Source of the DNA: Candidatus Obscuribacterales bacterium
GTDB taxonomy: Bacteria > Cyanobacteriota > Vampirovibrionia > Obscuribacterales > Obscuribacteraceae
Direction of reading: 5' to 3'
DNA length: 64,000 bases
Assembly: GCA_019745505.1 (NCBI GenBank)
Contig: JAIETE010000011.1
Location: 1 to 64,000, forward strand
Shown here: positions 15,995 to 24,451 of the stretch, piece by piece
How positions within the stretch are numbered: position 1 is the first letter of the stretch
Layout of the letters: each line of letters opens with the position of its first letter
Notes under the pieces: model-generated
The model's database searches: none
Told to the model about the DNA's origin: nothing
Seen by the model: only the letters and a program-made list of their open reading frames with translations
Made by a program: the position numbers and the translations under genes

Positions 15995-16053
15995 AATTTG
16001 TGCGTTGTAGAGCTTACTGGCGAACGGCTCTCCTTTTGTACTGGAGTCACCAA
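15995..16053 (+). promoter_or_regulatory. Conserved leader hairpin, copy 1
   Basis: AGAGC (16009-16013) pairs with GCTCT (16027-16031). The loop contains CTGGCGAAC. The same GAATTTG...GTAGAG...CTGGCG(G)AAC...GGAG order recurs before the paralogous gene at 16663, where the stem sequence differs but still pairs. GGAG at 16043-16046 is the ribosome site. Confidence 0.5.
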
Positions 16054-16488
16054 ATGAATAACACACATGCAGCGGGCACTCACCTGCTAGTTCGTGATCA
16101 ATACTCGAACTCGAAGGTGGCGCCAACAGCGGCAAATACCGATTGGAAAGTTACAGTCGATCGTTTGCTTGTACTTTTGTCTATCACAATAATTGGTGTT
16201 TTTCTTGCGTCCGTACTTCATCCTAATCACTTCATGCTGACTGCGTGTTGGGGATGGGCCGGTCTTTGGGTTACGGATCGCTTGTCTGAGAAAAATGCCT
16301 ATCGTGTTGCTCCAATACTCATATTTCTCAACCTTATATGTTTTCCCGAGGCTTTTATTGCATTGCCGTTGGCTGCGCTAACCGTGGCATTGGCCCAGGA
16401 TTTCCAAGTTGATGACAGCGTGCGAGAGGCTATGCGTTTATCAGGTTTGACTGGCGCTGCGCTTACTTTGCTTTGCATCTTGGCGTAA
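16054..16488 (+). CDS. Small membrane protein, first of a tandem pair
   Basis: I set the start at ATG 16054 with GGAG seven bases upstream. The earlier in-frame ATG at 15919 would add 45 residues with no ribosome site. The product has 144 residues: a polar N-terminal 30, then four hydrophobic segments (about 35-52, 55-70, 85-105 and 128-143). The stretch LPLAALTVALAQ with a following acidic VDDS is shared with the next gene, as is the SGLTGAALTLL end. No family recognised. Confidence 0.6.
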   Translation: MNNTHAAGTHLLVRDQYSNSKVAPTAANTDWKVTVDRLLVLLSITIIGVFLASVLHPNHFMLTACWGWAGLWVTDRLSEKNAYRVAPILIFLNLICFPEAFIALPLAALTVALAQDFQVDDSVREAMRLSGLTGAALTLLCILA

Positions 16489-16593
16489 TCAGAGAAAGTG
16501 ATGAGCGCCGAAGTAACCCGAATGGGCTATGGATTCTGCATAACGCATTTATCCCGACATCGGTATTCTCACTTGCTCGATTGTCTATAAGAT

Positions 16594-16655
16594 GGAATTA
16601 GCGGAATTTGACCGGCGTAGAGTTCTCTGGCGGAACTCGGAGTCCTCATTGGGAG
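16594..16655 (+). promoter_or_regulatory. Conserved leader hairpin, copy 2
   Basis: GAGTTC (16620-16625) pairs with GAACTC (16633-16638) around loop TCTGGCG. Compared with copy 1 the stem bases changed on both sides while the loop core CTGGCG stayed. GGGAG at 16651-16655 is the ribosome site and selects ATG 16663 over ATG 16657. Confidence 0.5.
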
Positions 16656-16662
16656 AATGCGT

Positions 16663-17127
16663 ATGAACGGTATACATGCACAATACAGTCCGAAATTTTC
16701 GAATGATTCAGAAATTGCTTTGAGCTTGAAGGTGCGGGCCGGAAGGCTCTCTCAAACTGTTGACTTGAAGCGCGTGCTGAACGCGACCTACCTTTTCTGC
16801 TCCGGAGTGCTCCTTGTTATGGCGATAGATATTCATATTACGTTGCTCACTATTTGCTTCGCTGTCTGTGGCTATTGGGCATCAAATCGACTTTCAAGTA
16901 ATAGCTGCAGAATGGTGACTCCCGTCCTTGTACTGCTCAATCTCATCGTCTGGAGAGAGATGTACCTAGCGCTTCCTTTTGCTGCGTTGACACTTGCTCT
17001 TGCTCAACGATTTGCTATCAAGGACAGCTGGCGAAATTTGTTGAGAACATCTGGAATTCTCGGCGCCTCGCTATCCATACTTTATGTGTTCGGAAATGGA
17101 ATTCTATCCAGCGTCGGAATTTTCTAA
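16663..17127 (+). CDS. Small membrane protein, second of a tandem pair
   Basis: The product has 154 residues from ATG 16663. It has a polar N-terminal 35, then hydrophobic segments at about 42-60, 63-75, 86-105 and 130-150. LPFAALTLALAQRF...DSW and RTSGILGASLSILY align with the preceding protein, so this is a tandem duplication that has diverged strongly. The two genes are about 170 bases apart, each with its own conserved leader hairpin. That suggests separate but parallel control. Function unknown. Confidence 0.6.
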   Translation: MNGIHAQYSPKFSNDSEIALSLKVRAGRLSQTVDLKRVLNATYLFCSGVLLVMAIDIHITLLTICFAVCGYWASNRLSSNSCRMVTPVLVLLNLIVWREMYLALPFAALTLALAQRFAIKDSWRNLLRTSGILGASLSILYVFGNGILSSVGIF

Positions 17128-17152
17128 ATTCTAGATGTTTCTCTTTCCAACG

Positions 17153-18316
17153 TCAGCTTGCGACAAAACCAAGCAACATCATGTCATTGCCATGGCTGGC
17201 AAGAAGCGACAAACCTGTAGTTGTCTTGTCTGTTACAGCAACAGGAACGCAGACTTCAGGCACCGTAGATAATGGTGCGAGCGCAGTGTGATTCATGTTT
17301 TGAATTCTGTTTTTCAATAGGTCTGCTTCACTTGCGTCTATCATTGGCGGCAAATTGACTGTAGTCGGCATGCACAAGATTGCATCGCCTGCGAGTAATT
17401 CTGCCATGTCACCGACTACTTTGTCTCTTGATTCTTTGGCCGTTTGCCAGTCATTCTCTGTGACGGTGCTCGTAAATTCAAAGCGTTCTTTGATTGCAGG
17501 ACACATATGCGGATTGTTTTCTTTTAGCCAGGCACCATAAATTCCCCACGCTTGTCTTGCCTGGAAAACCTTATAGAGGGCTGCAAGGCTCCCCCAGCCA
17601 AAGCGCTCCAGTCTCACTTCTTCGACATCGACAAACCGCTTTGATAACGCGTTGACCGCTTTCTCAAGAGCGGGATGGAGTTCTTGCGAAGCATCGTCGA
17701 ATGAATCAACTGCGACTAGAAGTTTTCTTGGGCATTTCTCCTTGGGCTTTTCATTCAAAAGAACTGCACCGCATCTTTCAAGAAGCGAGGCGGTTTTCGC
17801 CATCCAGCCGACCGCGTCCATTAATGGTGCTAGTGGTGCAACGCCTTCGAGTGAAACTCGTCCGTGCGAAGGTCGAAAGCCATAGCAACCACAGTAGCTA
17901 GCGGGCACGCGAATGGAGCCGCCTGTATCTGTTCCGAGCGCCAGGTCAACCAGACCAGCGGCAACGGCTGAGCCGGAGCCGCTGGAAGAACCACCAGGAA
18001 TGCGATCGGGATATTGAGGATTTTCGGGGGCACCAAAATGAACATTGATACCATCGACGCTGAATGCGAACTCGTCGGTGCAGGCCTTTCCTACTAGAGT
18101 TGCTCCGGCGGCGAGTAGCGCTTCCACTGCTTGCGCGTGTTTGATCGCTGGCGCGTGTGTTTGCGCAAAGGTTGGATTTCCGATTCCGGTGACTTCGCCC
18201 TTAACATCAAAAAGGTCTTTGGCGAGAAACTTCAAACCTGCCAGTGGACCTTGACTTGCGCCGGGAATATTCAGTTCTTGAATGATGCCGTTGAATCGCT
18301 TGATGACGGTCGTCAT
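17153..18316 (-). CDS. Amidase signature family amidohydrolase
   Basis: The product has 387 residues. The Ser-cisSer-Lys triad is visible: Lys33 in FLAKDLFDVKG, cis-Ser near 110 in PGGSSSGSGSA, and nucleophile Ser134 in GTDTGGSIRVPAS. The length and the short N-terminus match the AMI1-like/plant amidase 1 subgroup rather than GatA, and no gat neighbours are present. Such enzymes hydrolyse small amides such as indole-3-acetamide; the substrate here is unknown. Its start lies one base after the stop of the exported protein gene upstream, so translation is probably coupled. Confidence 0.88.
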   Translation of the reverse strand: MTTVIKRFNGIIQELNIPGASQGPLAGLKFLAKDLFDVKGEVTGIGNPTFAQTHAPAIKHAQAVEALLAAGATLVGKACTDEFAFSVDGINVHFGAPENPQYPDRIPGGSSSGSGSAVAAGLVDLALGTDTGGSIRVPASYCGCYGFRPSHGRVSLEGVAPLAPLMDAVGWMAKTASLLERCGAVLLNEKPKEKCPRKLLVAVDSFDDASQELHPALEKAVNALSKRFVDVEEVRLERFGWGSLAALYKVFQARQAWGIYGAWLKENNPHMCPAIKERFEFTSTVTENDWQTAKESRDKVVGDMAELLAGDAILCMPTTVNLPPMIDASEADLLKNRIQNMNHTALAPLSTVPEVCVPVAVTDKTTTGLSLLASHGNDMMLLGFVAS

Positions 18317-18317
18317 A

Positions 18318-19217
18318 TCAGTTGCTTAATCCTTGCGCCGGTACACTTTGCGCTGGGTAACCTTGCTGCGGAGCGCCTTGCATTTGTTGTGCGCCTTGCA
18401 TCTGCGGAGCGCCTTGCTGCTGCATCTGCTTTCTTGCTTCGCGTTGAGCTTGTCTCTTTGCCATAAAGGCTGCAAAGCTGTCAGCTGTAGTCGCGTCCGG
18501 CGAAAATGGCTCCAGTCGATAAGCTTGTTCTACGCGCACAATCAAGTCTTCGGGCATGCCTGCAAAATTGAATCCCTTGATGGAGGTCGTTTTACGAATG
18601 CCTTGACCAAAGGGCTCAAAGCGACCGAATGTCTCAATCGTGGTCGAGCGTGCGATTACTCCAGTCTCTTTGGAGACAACTAACGCAGGTCCAGTAGCTG
18701 TTTCCACCACGGAGTCATTGCCGGAGTGCAGAAACTTCGATTGCCGGATCAGATTGTATTGAATACTGCCCTCCGATTGAATCGAATTGCGGTATGGGCA
18801 ACGGTTCAGGTGCCAAACTCTTCCCGTCGAATCGAGCTGGTGCCCGTAATGAAAAGTCCTGTATATCTTTTCCAGCTTGTTGGGCGCCAGGTGAGTCTGT
18901 GTGCGGTAGTCAATGAAATCAACTACCAAAGAGCGGTCCACGTAGAAGGTTCCGGCAAACCAGGGCGGAATGCAAATCCAGTCGTCAACGGGGGTGCCCA
19001 ATATCGCGGCGTTAGGGTCAAATCGCTGACCGGGCCTAAGTTCCGATTCTAAGGGTTGAACAGTTTCAGAGTGTTCGACTCCTGCCTTGAGCATGTTTGA
19101 AGTGCCGCCACCGCTCGATTGCGTTTGCGTCGTACCATACTGCCCGCTTGCCGGTAGCCCTGAAACCAGTGCGCTCAGTGCAAAAATTGCCGCCAATCGA
19201 GGAAGAAGATGTTTCAT
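18318..19217 (-). CDS. Exported hypothetical protein with Gln-rich tail
   Basis: The product has 299 residues with a signal peptide at 1-25 (LAAIFALSALVSGLPASGQ). Residues 60-235 form an unrecognised folded domain with several Trp, Tyr and Cys. The last 45 residues are low-complexity repeats of QQQGAPQMQGAQQMQGAPQ type after a charged KRQAQREARKQ segment. It is the first gene of a two-gene unit with the amidase. Function unknown. Confidence 0.65.
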   Translation of the reverse strand: MKHLLPRLAAIFALSALVSGLPASGQYGTTQTQSSGGGTSNMLKAGVEHSETVQPLESELRPGQRFDPNAAILGTPVDDWICIPPWFAGTFYVDRSLVVDFIDYRTQTHLAPNKLEKIYRTFHYGHQLDSTGRVWHLNRCPYRNSIQSEGSIQYNLIRQSKFLHSGNDSVVETATGPALVVSKETGVIARSTTIETFGRFEPFGQGIRKTTSIKGFNFAGMPEDLIVRVEQAYRLEPFSPDATTADSFAAFMAKRQAQREARKQMQQQGAPQMQGAQQMQGAPQQGYPAQSVPAQGLSN

Positions 19218-19383
19218 ATCGGTGAAGATTATTGCATCGCCGATGGATTTAATCTATTGGAACGGCGTAACCTGAGGCTCTATGGAATTTTGGGGGGTGT
19301 AAAACCTTGCGGGGCACCGATTTGCGCTAAGTTTGCGAGCCTGGATGTCCGGAAAGCCTCTCAGGTGCGAGAAAAGTGGCAAG

Positions 19384-19413
19384 TTGGCTATTTTTAGGGC
19401 ATATAAGTATAAA
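19384..19413 (+). promoter_or_regulatory. Putative sigma-70 promoter for the TPR gene
   Basis: TTGGCT (19384-19389) and TATAAA (19408-19413) are 18 bases apart, about 50 bases before the ATG at 19461. A second -10-like TATAAG overlaps at 19402-19407. The rest of 19218-19460 shows no gene. Confidence 0.4.
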
Positions 19414-19460
19414 GGGAGTTATGTGCTGACGAATCTCGTCCGCCGCTGTGTGGGTCTTCC

Positions 19461-20738
19461 ATGGGTTCTAGCAAGAAATCTCGAAAAGCTGCTACACCTG
19501 CTCAGTCCTCTGAGTGTTTGGCGATTGGCGACGTTGAGTTGAAAGTTTTTGAATCTGATTGTGGTGATGAGCAGCTTTTGCCTGGCGTCGGTGCGCCCGC
19601 TGAACTTGAAACGCCTGCAACAACCGAACCGGTAAATTCTTCGGAAATTTCAATTCCGCCAGAGGTTCCGCTGAAAGCGGAACATACGGAGCCTCCGGCT
19701 TCGAATAGCGGAGAAGTTTCAGCTGAAGCCCAGAAGTCACTGGACGCGAAGGATTCTAGCGCTTCAGTCGCTTTGTTCAATCACGAGAAGTCGATTGCAA
19801 GTTCGTCGTCTCTGCCCCCGTCCGGAATTCCGCTCAGTCTTAAGCCTGAGATGTCTACGGAGTGGCCGTTCACCAGGAAGAGGCAGGTTTTCAATGTCGT
19901 CTACTTCGGTTTGATTTCGTTCCAGCTTTTGACGCTCACTCGGGCTGGTGTAGCACCGTGGGCTGCATATTTCTGTCTTGCGCTCGTTGGTTTTCTAACT
20001 GCTGCATCGCTTTTCTATCTTTTCAATCATCGAAAGCATCAAACGTCACATGATGAGTTCAGTCCGCGTGTACGCAGAAGCTTGCGTGCCGTCGGTTTGC
20101 TTGTACCGGCCTTCTTGATGTTTGCAATCGCTCGGACTGATTCACCGATACCTGATGCGAAAAATGTTTTAGAGGAAAACGGCATTCCCAGCTCAGTTCT
20201 TTCCCCGATTGCCGGAAATTTTGCCGGCGAAATGGCGTGGGGAAAGAGAGATTTCAAACGTCACCGGTTTGAAAGTGCGCTGAATCACTTTGAAAATGCA
20301 GCAAATATTGATCCGTCTTCTGATGTTGCGTTAGCCTGGATAGCTGAATCGAACGACAGCATGATGCGCCTCACGCCTGCCTTGTCGGCTGCGATGCGGG
20401 CCATGGATATCAATCCAAATAATGAGCAGGCTCATGTCGTTGCTGCTCATTACTACAATATCGCTCAGCAATTCGATAAGGCTCGAGACTATGCAGAACG
20501 AGCTATATCGTTGAATCCGGAAGATGGCGAGGCATATGGTTATGCCTCTACAGCATACAAAGGACTCGGTAATATCGAACAAGCACTGACATATGCCAAT
20601 GGGCATGTTAAGTGGCATTACTATGAAGCGAAAGCGTTTGAGCAGCGAGCCCAAATACTTGAACAGCTTGGTCGTCACAGCGAAGCAGAATATACGCGCG
20701 AGTTGGCAAGAAAAGTCAGAGAAGTAGGTGTGCGATAG
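19461..20738 (+). CDS. Membrane protein with C-terminal TPR domain
   Basis: The product has 425 residues. The first 135 are low-complexity, Ser/Pro/Glu-rich and probably disordered. Two adjacent membrane segments follow at about 145-190 and a third at about 208-225. From 255 to the end there are four TPR units (FESALNHFENAANIDPSSDVALAW and ARDYAERAISLNPEDGEAYGY, both in part), with canonical NP/DP turns. It stops two bases before the convergent operon end at 20741. A scaffold role is inferred from the repeats only. Confidence 0.7.
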   Translation: MGSSKKSRKAATPAQSSECLAIGDVELKVFESDCGDEQLLPGVGAPAELETPATTEPVNSSEISIPPEVPLKAEHTEPPASNSGEVSAEAQKSLDAKDSSASVALFNHEKSIASSSSLPPSGIPLSLKPEMSTEWPFTRKRQVFNVVYFGLISFQLLTLTRAGVAPWAAYFCLALVGFLTAASLFYLFNHRKHQTSHDEFSPRVRRSLRAVGLLVPAFLMFAIARTDSPIPDAKNVLEENGIPSSVLSPIAGNFAGEMAWGKRDFKRHRFESALNHFENAANIDPSSDVALAWIAESNDSMMRLTPALSAAMRAMDINPNNEQAHVVAAHYYNIAQQFDKARDYAERAISLNPEDGEAYGYASTAYKGLGNIEQALTYANGHVKWHYYEAKAFEQRAQILEQLGRHSEAEYTRELARKVREVGVR

Positions 20739-20740
20739 GA

Positions 20741-21289
20741 CTAATCAGCACCAAGGTCCCAGGTGAATGAGGCGTCCATGGTTACCGCGTCTCTGTTGAC
20801 GTTTAGTTGCTTCACTGTTGCATCCACTACACGCTGGAAAATTTCCTCTTCTTCTGGATCCGAATATCCCAGTTTTTCTTTGTTGAGTGAAATGAGTCGA
20901 TAGATTATTTCTTCGATAGTTAGCACTTCGATGTTGAACTCACGTCCGAAGAATTCTCTGGCTCGTTTGAAGCTTGGTGTTTCCAATTCCAGAAACATCG
21001 GAAGATACGGCCAACCTTCCTCGATTTCTTGAAGCGAGATAAGATCGCTGAGAACAGTTCTTCTTGTTATTTGATGACGCTGTAGTCCGTAGTTTTCTAT
21101 TAAGGATCTGCGGAGTTTGTAAAAGACTTTTTGGCTGAAGCACTCTTCTGGTGCTGTGACCGCGAGTTTCTTCTTCATGAACATGACCACATCTCTTACG
21201 GTGGTCATGCGCTCCGCTTCTTCATCCGGAATTTCTACTCCGAATTCTTCTTCGAAGCCAAGAAACAGCTCAACTGTATCAAGTCCCAT
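20741..21289 (-). CDS. Circularly permuted acyl-carrier-protein-like protein
   Basis: The product has 182 residues. It begins with the second half of an [30 protein letters not shown]. It ends with the first half: [16 protein letters not shown], then [10 protein letters not shown] and stop. The cut falls exactly at the DSL phosphopantetheine site. The serine is absent at both ends: Gly2 at the start, stop codon at the end. Residues 50-145 form a degenerate ACP-like middle domain ([31 protein letters not shown]). The start is real, because GAGG lies eight bases before the ATG and two bases separate it from the dioxygenase stop. It is the last gene of a four-gene operon. Confidence 0.8.
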   Translation of the reverse strand: MGLDTVELFLGFEEEFGVEIPDEEAERMTTVRDVVMFMKKKLAVTAPEECFSQKVFYKLRRSLIENYGLQRHQITRRTVLSDLISLQEIEEGWPYLPMFLELETPSFKRAREFFGREFNIEVLTIEEIIYRLISLNKEKLGYSDPEEEEIFQRVVDATVKQLNVNRDAVTMDASFTWDLGAD

Positions 21290-21291
21290 GG

Positions 21292-22002
21292 TTATGCCTC
21301 AGTCCAACTCAGTCCATTCGGCAGATCGATTGATGCGAATTCCAGATGCAGAACGCGACGATGATCTGGTTGAGTTGATTTTGAAGAGCTGTGCAAGATC
21401 AATGGTCGCATGAGGATAATGTCGCCTACCCCTGCTGCACAAGCAATCGGCGTGCCGGCTTCGGCGCGACTTGCGGCTTCGGCTGGATTGATTATTCCGT
21501 TGCGATGAGAGCCGGCAATAAATTTGATGGCGCCATTTTCGATGGGGCATGCATCAAGATGAATTCTCAAAGAGATAATGTGTTCCAAAATTTCACGTGG
21601 CGGTTGGGTGTGAATGGTCCCATCCTTGACGGACCAGGGACCATAACCTTCCGTATCTATGCGCTTTTCGACCGCAATGGAAAGATCCTGGTGCCAAGTG
21701 ACGTACCAATTAGAGGCAGGTGTTTTGTCGAAGAATATTGAACGAACTGGTTTTGAGTTTTGTCCTTGCAGCGCTTCTACAATTTCACGAATTTCTTTTG
21801 ACTTTGCAAATTCTTTGACTCCTTCGCACTGTCTCAGGAGATTTCGAAAGCCCGCAGATAGTGCTGAATTTTGCGCATTGCGGAATCCCTCGATAGCTTG
21901 GGTGAGAGAGTCGATTTGCTCTGCAGAAAATGGGTTGCGGACAATGGCGAATCCATTTCGCTCGAAATCGGTCATGATTTCAGGTTGACTCAAAACAGCC
22001 AT
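21292..22002 (-). CDS. PhyH-family Fe(II)/2-oxoglutarate dioxygenase
   Basis: The product has 236 residues of the double-stranded beta-helix fold. Iron ligands are seen as His104 and Asp106 in TWHQDL and His204 in LILHSSSKS. Arg215 or Arg216 would bind 2-oxoglutarate. [19 protein letters not shown] at the start is typical of phytanoyl-CoA dioxygenase relatives, which hydroxylate small molecules or carrier-bound acyl/aminoacyl groups. It overlaps the upstream metallopeptidase gene by 13 bases and precedes the ACP-like gene by two. That suggests a carrier-linked substrate, although the carrier lacks its serine. Confidence 0.87.
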   Translation of the reverse strand: MAVLSQPEIMTDFERNGFAIVRNPFSAEQIDSLTQAIEGFRNAQNSALSAGFRNLLRQCEGVKEFAKSKEIREIVEALQGQNSKPVRSIFFDKTPASNWYVTWHQDLSIAVEKRIDTEGYGPWSVKDGTIHTQPPREILEHIISLRIHLDACPIENGAIKFIAGSHRNGIINPAEAASRAEAGTPIACAAGVGDIILMRPLILHSSSKSTQPDHRRVLHLEFASIDLPNGLSWTEA

Positions 22003-23645
22003 TTCGTATCCTTCGGGTCCGTTGGTCGTGTTCCCCTCTGCAGCATCGCGAATTCCTCGCTGCCCTTCGGCGGCAGCGGCTTGCCTGCGAGGTATCTGAG
22101 TAGTTCAAACTCTTGCCACAACTTCTTATTGCTTTCTTTCAATTTTTCGAAATCGTTTTCTCTGGTGCCTTTCAGATAACCCAAGTATCGCTTGCGAATG
22201 AATTCCTCGTCTTTCGAATAATATCCGGTGGAAGATGCCTTGTTTACTTCGGCTAATGCGCTATCGATGAATCGATTTCGCTCCTCTCCTTTTGTCGCTT
22301 GCGCCAAGCGTTCCCAGCAGATTGAAAAAGCGTGTGAGCGCCTGCCGTCGGCGTTTGAGAATGATTTTGACAGAAAATTTTGAAGAAACTCTTTGTCCTC
22401 TACGAAATCAAAATAGTGAGCAGGTTCCAGTGAGTGATTAACAAGGTATTCATAAGTGTAGAAGTCGAGTAGCGAACGTTGAAGATTGTCGAGCTTTTCA
22501 TCGCATAGTGCCAGGCGTGAAAACATTGACGCATCGTATTGAACTCTAGAAGAAGCGAGTCGCTCGAGAATTGCTCTCGCCTCGTTGAATTTTTCATCCA
22601 ATGTCAAAGAATTCGCCAGCATGGAAAGGGTTCTCCAGTGGAGCGATTCGGTTAGTGTAATCTGTGCTTTCTCAAAAAGAGCGTTGGCTTGTTTTAGCTC
22701 TTCGCGTGCTTTACTCAAGTCCTTCTTCTCATACCAGCACTGGGCGAGAAACACATGGGGAGATGGCGCAAGGGAATCAGCTTTGGCAGCAAGTTCGAAC
22801 TCCTTAATCGCTTCGTCGGCTTTGTCGTTTCTAAAGAGAAGGCGTCCGGCCATAAAATGTTTGGCAAAATCAATATCCTTTGCATTTGGATTTAGCAAAG
22901 GTTGAATCGCAACTGCTGCTTTCTTGTGTTCTTTCTTGAATTTTTCATCGAGTATGTATCGCGATCCAAACTCGCAGAGCGATTCTTTGAAGCTGGTGCA
23001 TGACTCCGTGGAAGGCCAGCGAGGATCAGCGAAATCTTCGGCCTTGGAGTCCAGTAGAAATTGGCAACTCACTTGCCTGCGCGCGCGCTGCAGTGCTGGT
23101 CTGGCAAAGTTGGACCATTCAATTGAGTATGCGACGTGGCGACCGAGGTCGGCCATATGAATCAATTCATGCAGGAGGATGCGTTTCAGATCCTTTTGGG
23201 TTTCTGCGCCATCGGCGATAAACATCGCACCGTCCACAGCAAGGACATGCGCGTTTGTTGTTTTGCCCAATATGTTTTTATATGGAATATACGGACTTTT
23301 CAGCAGTGGAATCGGTCCATGTTGTGAAGCGAGTGATACTACGCCTGGTGCATCTTTCTTTATTTCATTCATCAATTTTGCAACGAGCGCCCTGTCTTCG
23401 TCCTTCCAGGGATGGCTGTCATAATCGAAATATTTGATGCCGGATGGAAATGTAGAGCGGTCTGCGCAGTAGTAGAATTCGGCCTTGGTTTCGTTTGCGC
23501 CCGCAGTCTTTGTTTCGCCGGAGCCTCCGGTCTTGGTTTTGCTTGCACCTGCAGCGTCTGAGTTGGTTGCACAAAAACCCGTCGATATAATCGCCGCCAA
23601 AAGTGCGATCGTAATTTTATTGGTGACTGTTTTCGCAGTGTTCAA
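21990..23645 (-). CDS. Exported HExxH putative metallopeptidase with TPR array
   Basis: I start it at TTG 23645, which overlaps the DUF2239 stop as TTGA and has GAGGAG nine bases upstream; earlier in-frame ATGs lack that. The product of 551 residues has a signal peptide (ITIALLAAIISTGFCATNSDAA). ILLHELIHMADLG with SIEW nearby gives an HExxH zinc site, and a Glu in FKESLCEFGSRYI is a candidate third ligand. Residues 240-420 hold TPR units (AIKEFELAAKADSLAPSPHV). It is a paralogue of the protein at 7623-8708. Peptidase activity is a motif-based inference. Confidence 0.72.
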   Translation of the reverse strand: MNTAKTVTNKITIALLAAIISTGFCATNSDAAGASKTKTGGSGETKTAGANETKAEFYYCADRSTFPSGIKYFDYDSHPWKDEDRALVAKLMNEIKKDAPGVVSLASQHGPIPLLKSPYIPYKNILGKTTNAHVLAVDGAMFIADGAETQKDLKRILLHELIHMADLGRHVAYSIEWSNFARPALQRARRQVSCQFLLDSKAEDFADPRWPSTESCTSFKESLCEFGSRYILDEKFKKEHKKAAVAIQPLLNPNAKDIDFAKHFMAGRLLFRNDKADEAIKEFELAAKADSLAPSPHVFLAQCWYEKKDLSKAREELKQANALFEKAQITLTESLHWRTLSMLANSLTLDEKFNEARAILERLASSRVQYDASMFSRLALCDEKLDNLQRSLLDFYTYEYLVNHSLEPAHYFDFVEDKEFLQNFLSKSFSNADGRRSHAFSICWERLAQATKGEERNRFIDSALAEVNKASSTGYYSKDEEFIRKRYLGYLKGTRENDFEKLKESNKKLWQEFELLRYLAGKPLPPKGSEEFAMLQRGTRPTDPKDTKWLF

Positions 23646-24262
23646 AGCGATTGGCTCCTCTGCCCTAGCGCCGCGCCGGCGAGTCTTTGCGCATAGCGGC
23701 GAATATCGACAGGCCAAGCTTCAGTAAGTTCGTTGAACTTCTTTTCGTTGCCTGCGAATAAGGCGCGCGTGGATTCTTCGAAGCCAGGCAAATTTCCCGC
23801 CATTGCAGACATAAATCTGTACGCCGCCTCCTGTGACTGTCGAATTGTATCCTTGTCGGCATTTGCGTGTCTTGCTTCGTCAACTAATTTTCGCAGCGCC
23901 ACAGATGCTCCTCCTGGCTGGCTGCTCAGCCAATCCCAGTGCCTGGGAAGCAAAGTCACTTCACGTGCCACCACGCCTAGCTTTGGTCGCCCCGGTCCGC
24001 GAGTTTGTTCTTCGCTCTTTAAACCTTGTGGAGATGTTTTTGCTGTTTCATTCAAACGGGACAGAACGTCTTTGGCTGTGCCGCGGAAATCAATTTCAAT
24101 TGGTTGTGCCGTGGTGTCGTCGAAGATCAACACGAAGTCTTTTTCTCCACCATCAAGTGCTTTTTTCGTCGCTTGTGCTACGTGCATGAGATCGCCTGAC
24201 GCGATCATTTTTATGCCTGCGAATGACGTGCAGGTTTTTTCTTTGGTTTGCGCAATGCTCAT
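23642..24262 (-). CDS. DUF2239 family protein
   Basis: The product has 206 residues. The family signature RGPGRPKLGVVAREVTLLPR, then HWDWL, QPGGASVALRKLVDEAR and YRFMSAMAGNLPGFEE, is complete. The basic GRPK-like element and the helical C-terminus suggest nucleic-acid contact, but no function is established that I can name. It is the first gene of the operon, directly downstream of a promoter with two palindromic operators, so autoregulation is a reasonable guess. AGGA lies eight bases before the ATG. Confidence 0.85.
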   Translation of the reverse strand: MSIAQTKEKTCTSFAGIKMIASGDLMHVAQATKKALDGGEKDFVLIFDDTTAQPIEIDFRGTAKDVLSRLNETAKTSPQGLKSEEQTRGPGRPKLGVVAREVTLLPRHWDWLSSQPGGASVALRKLVDEARHANADKDTIRQSQEAAYRFMSAMAGNLPGFEESTRALFAGNEKKFNELTEAWPVDIRRYAQRLAGAALGQRSQSL

Positions 24263-24291
24263 GGCTCTATTCCTGGACTTGTCTTCCGGTA

Positions 24292-24337
24292 ATTTTACCC
24301 GGGTAAAAATTTGCTGTCAATATTATCCGGGTAAAAA
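24292..24337 (-). promoter_or_regulatory. Promoter with two palindromic operators for the DUF2239 operon
   Basis: On the minus strand TTGACA (24320-24315) and TAAAAT (24297-24292) are exactly 17 bases apart. The perfect palindrome TTTTACCCGGGTAAAA (24293-24308) covers the spacer end and the -10. A second, imperfect copy (about 24321-24336, TCCGGGTAAAA side intact) lies just upstream of the -35. Centres are 28 bases apart. The start codon is about 30 bases downstream of the -10. This is a classic layout for a dimeric repressor. The regulator is not identified. Confidence 0.8.
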
Positions 24338-24451
24338 GACGGCGGGAGGATTTATTCGCACATTCGTAGAGCAGAACGAAATGAATTGCACCCTTGTGAA
24401 TAGGTGTCTTATAAATGAATTTCGAGCTTAACCTGATTTGGTCTTGTGTGC

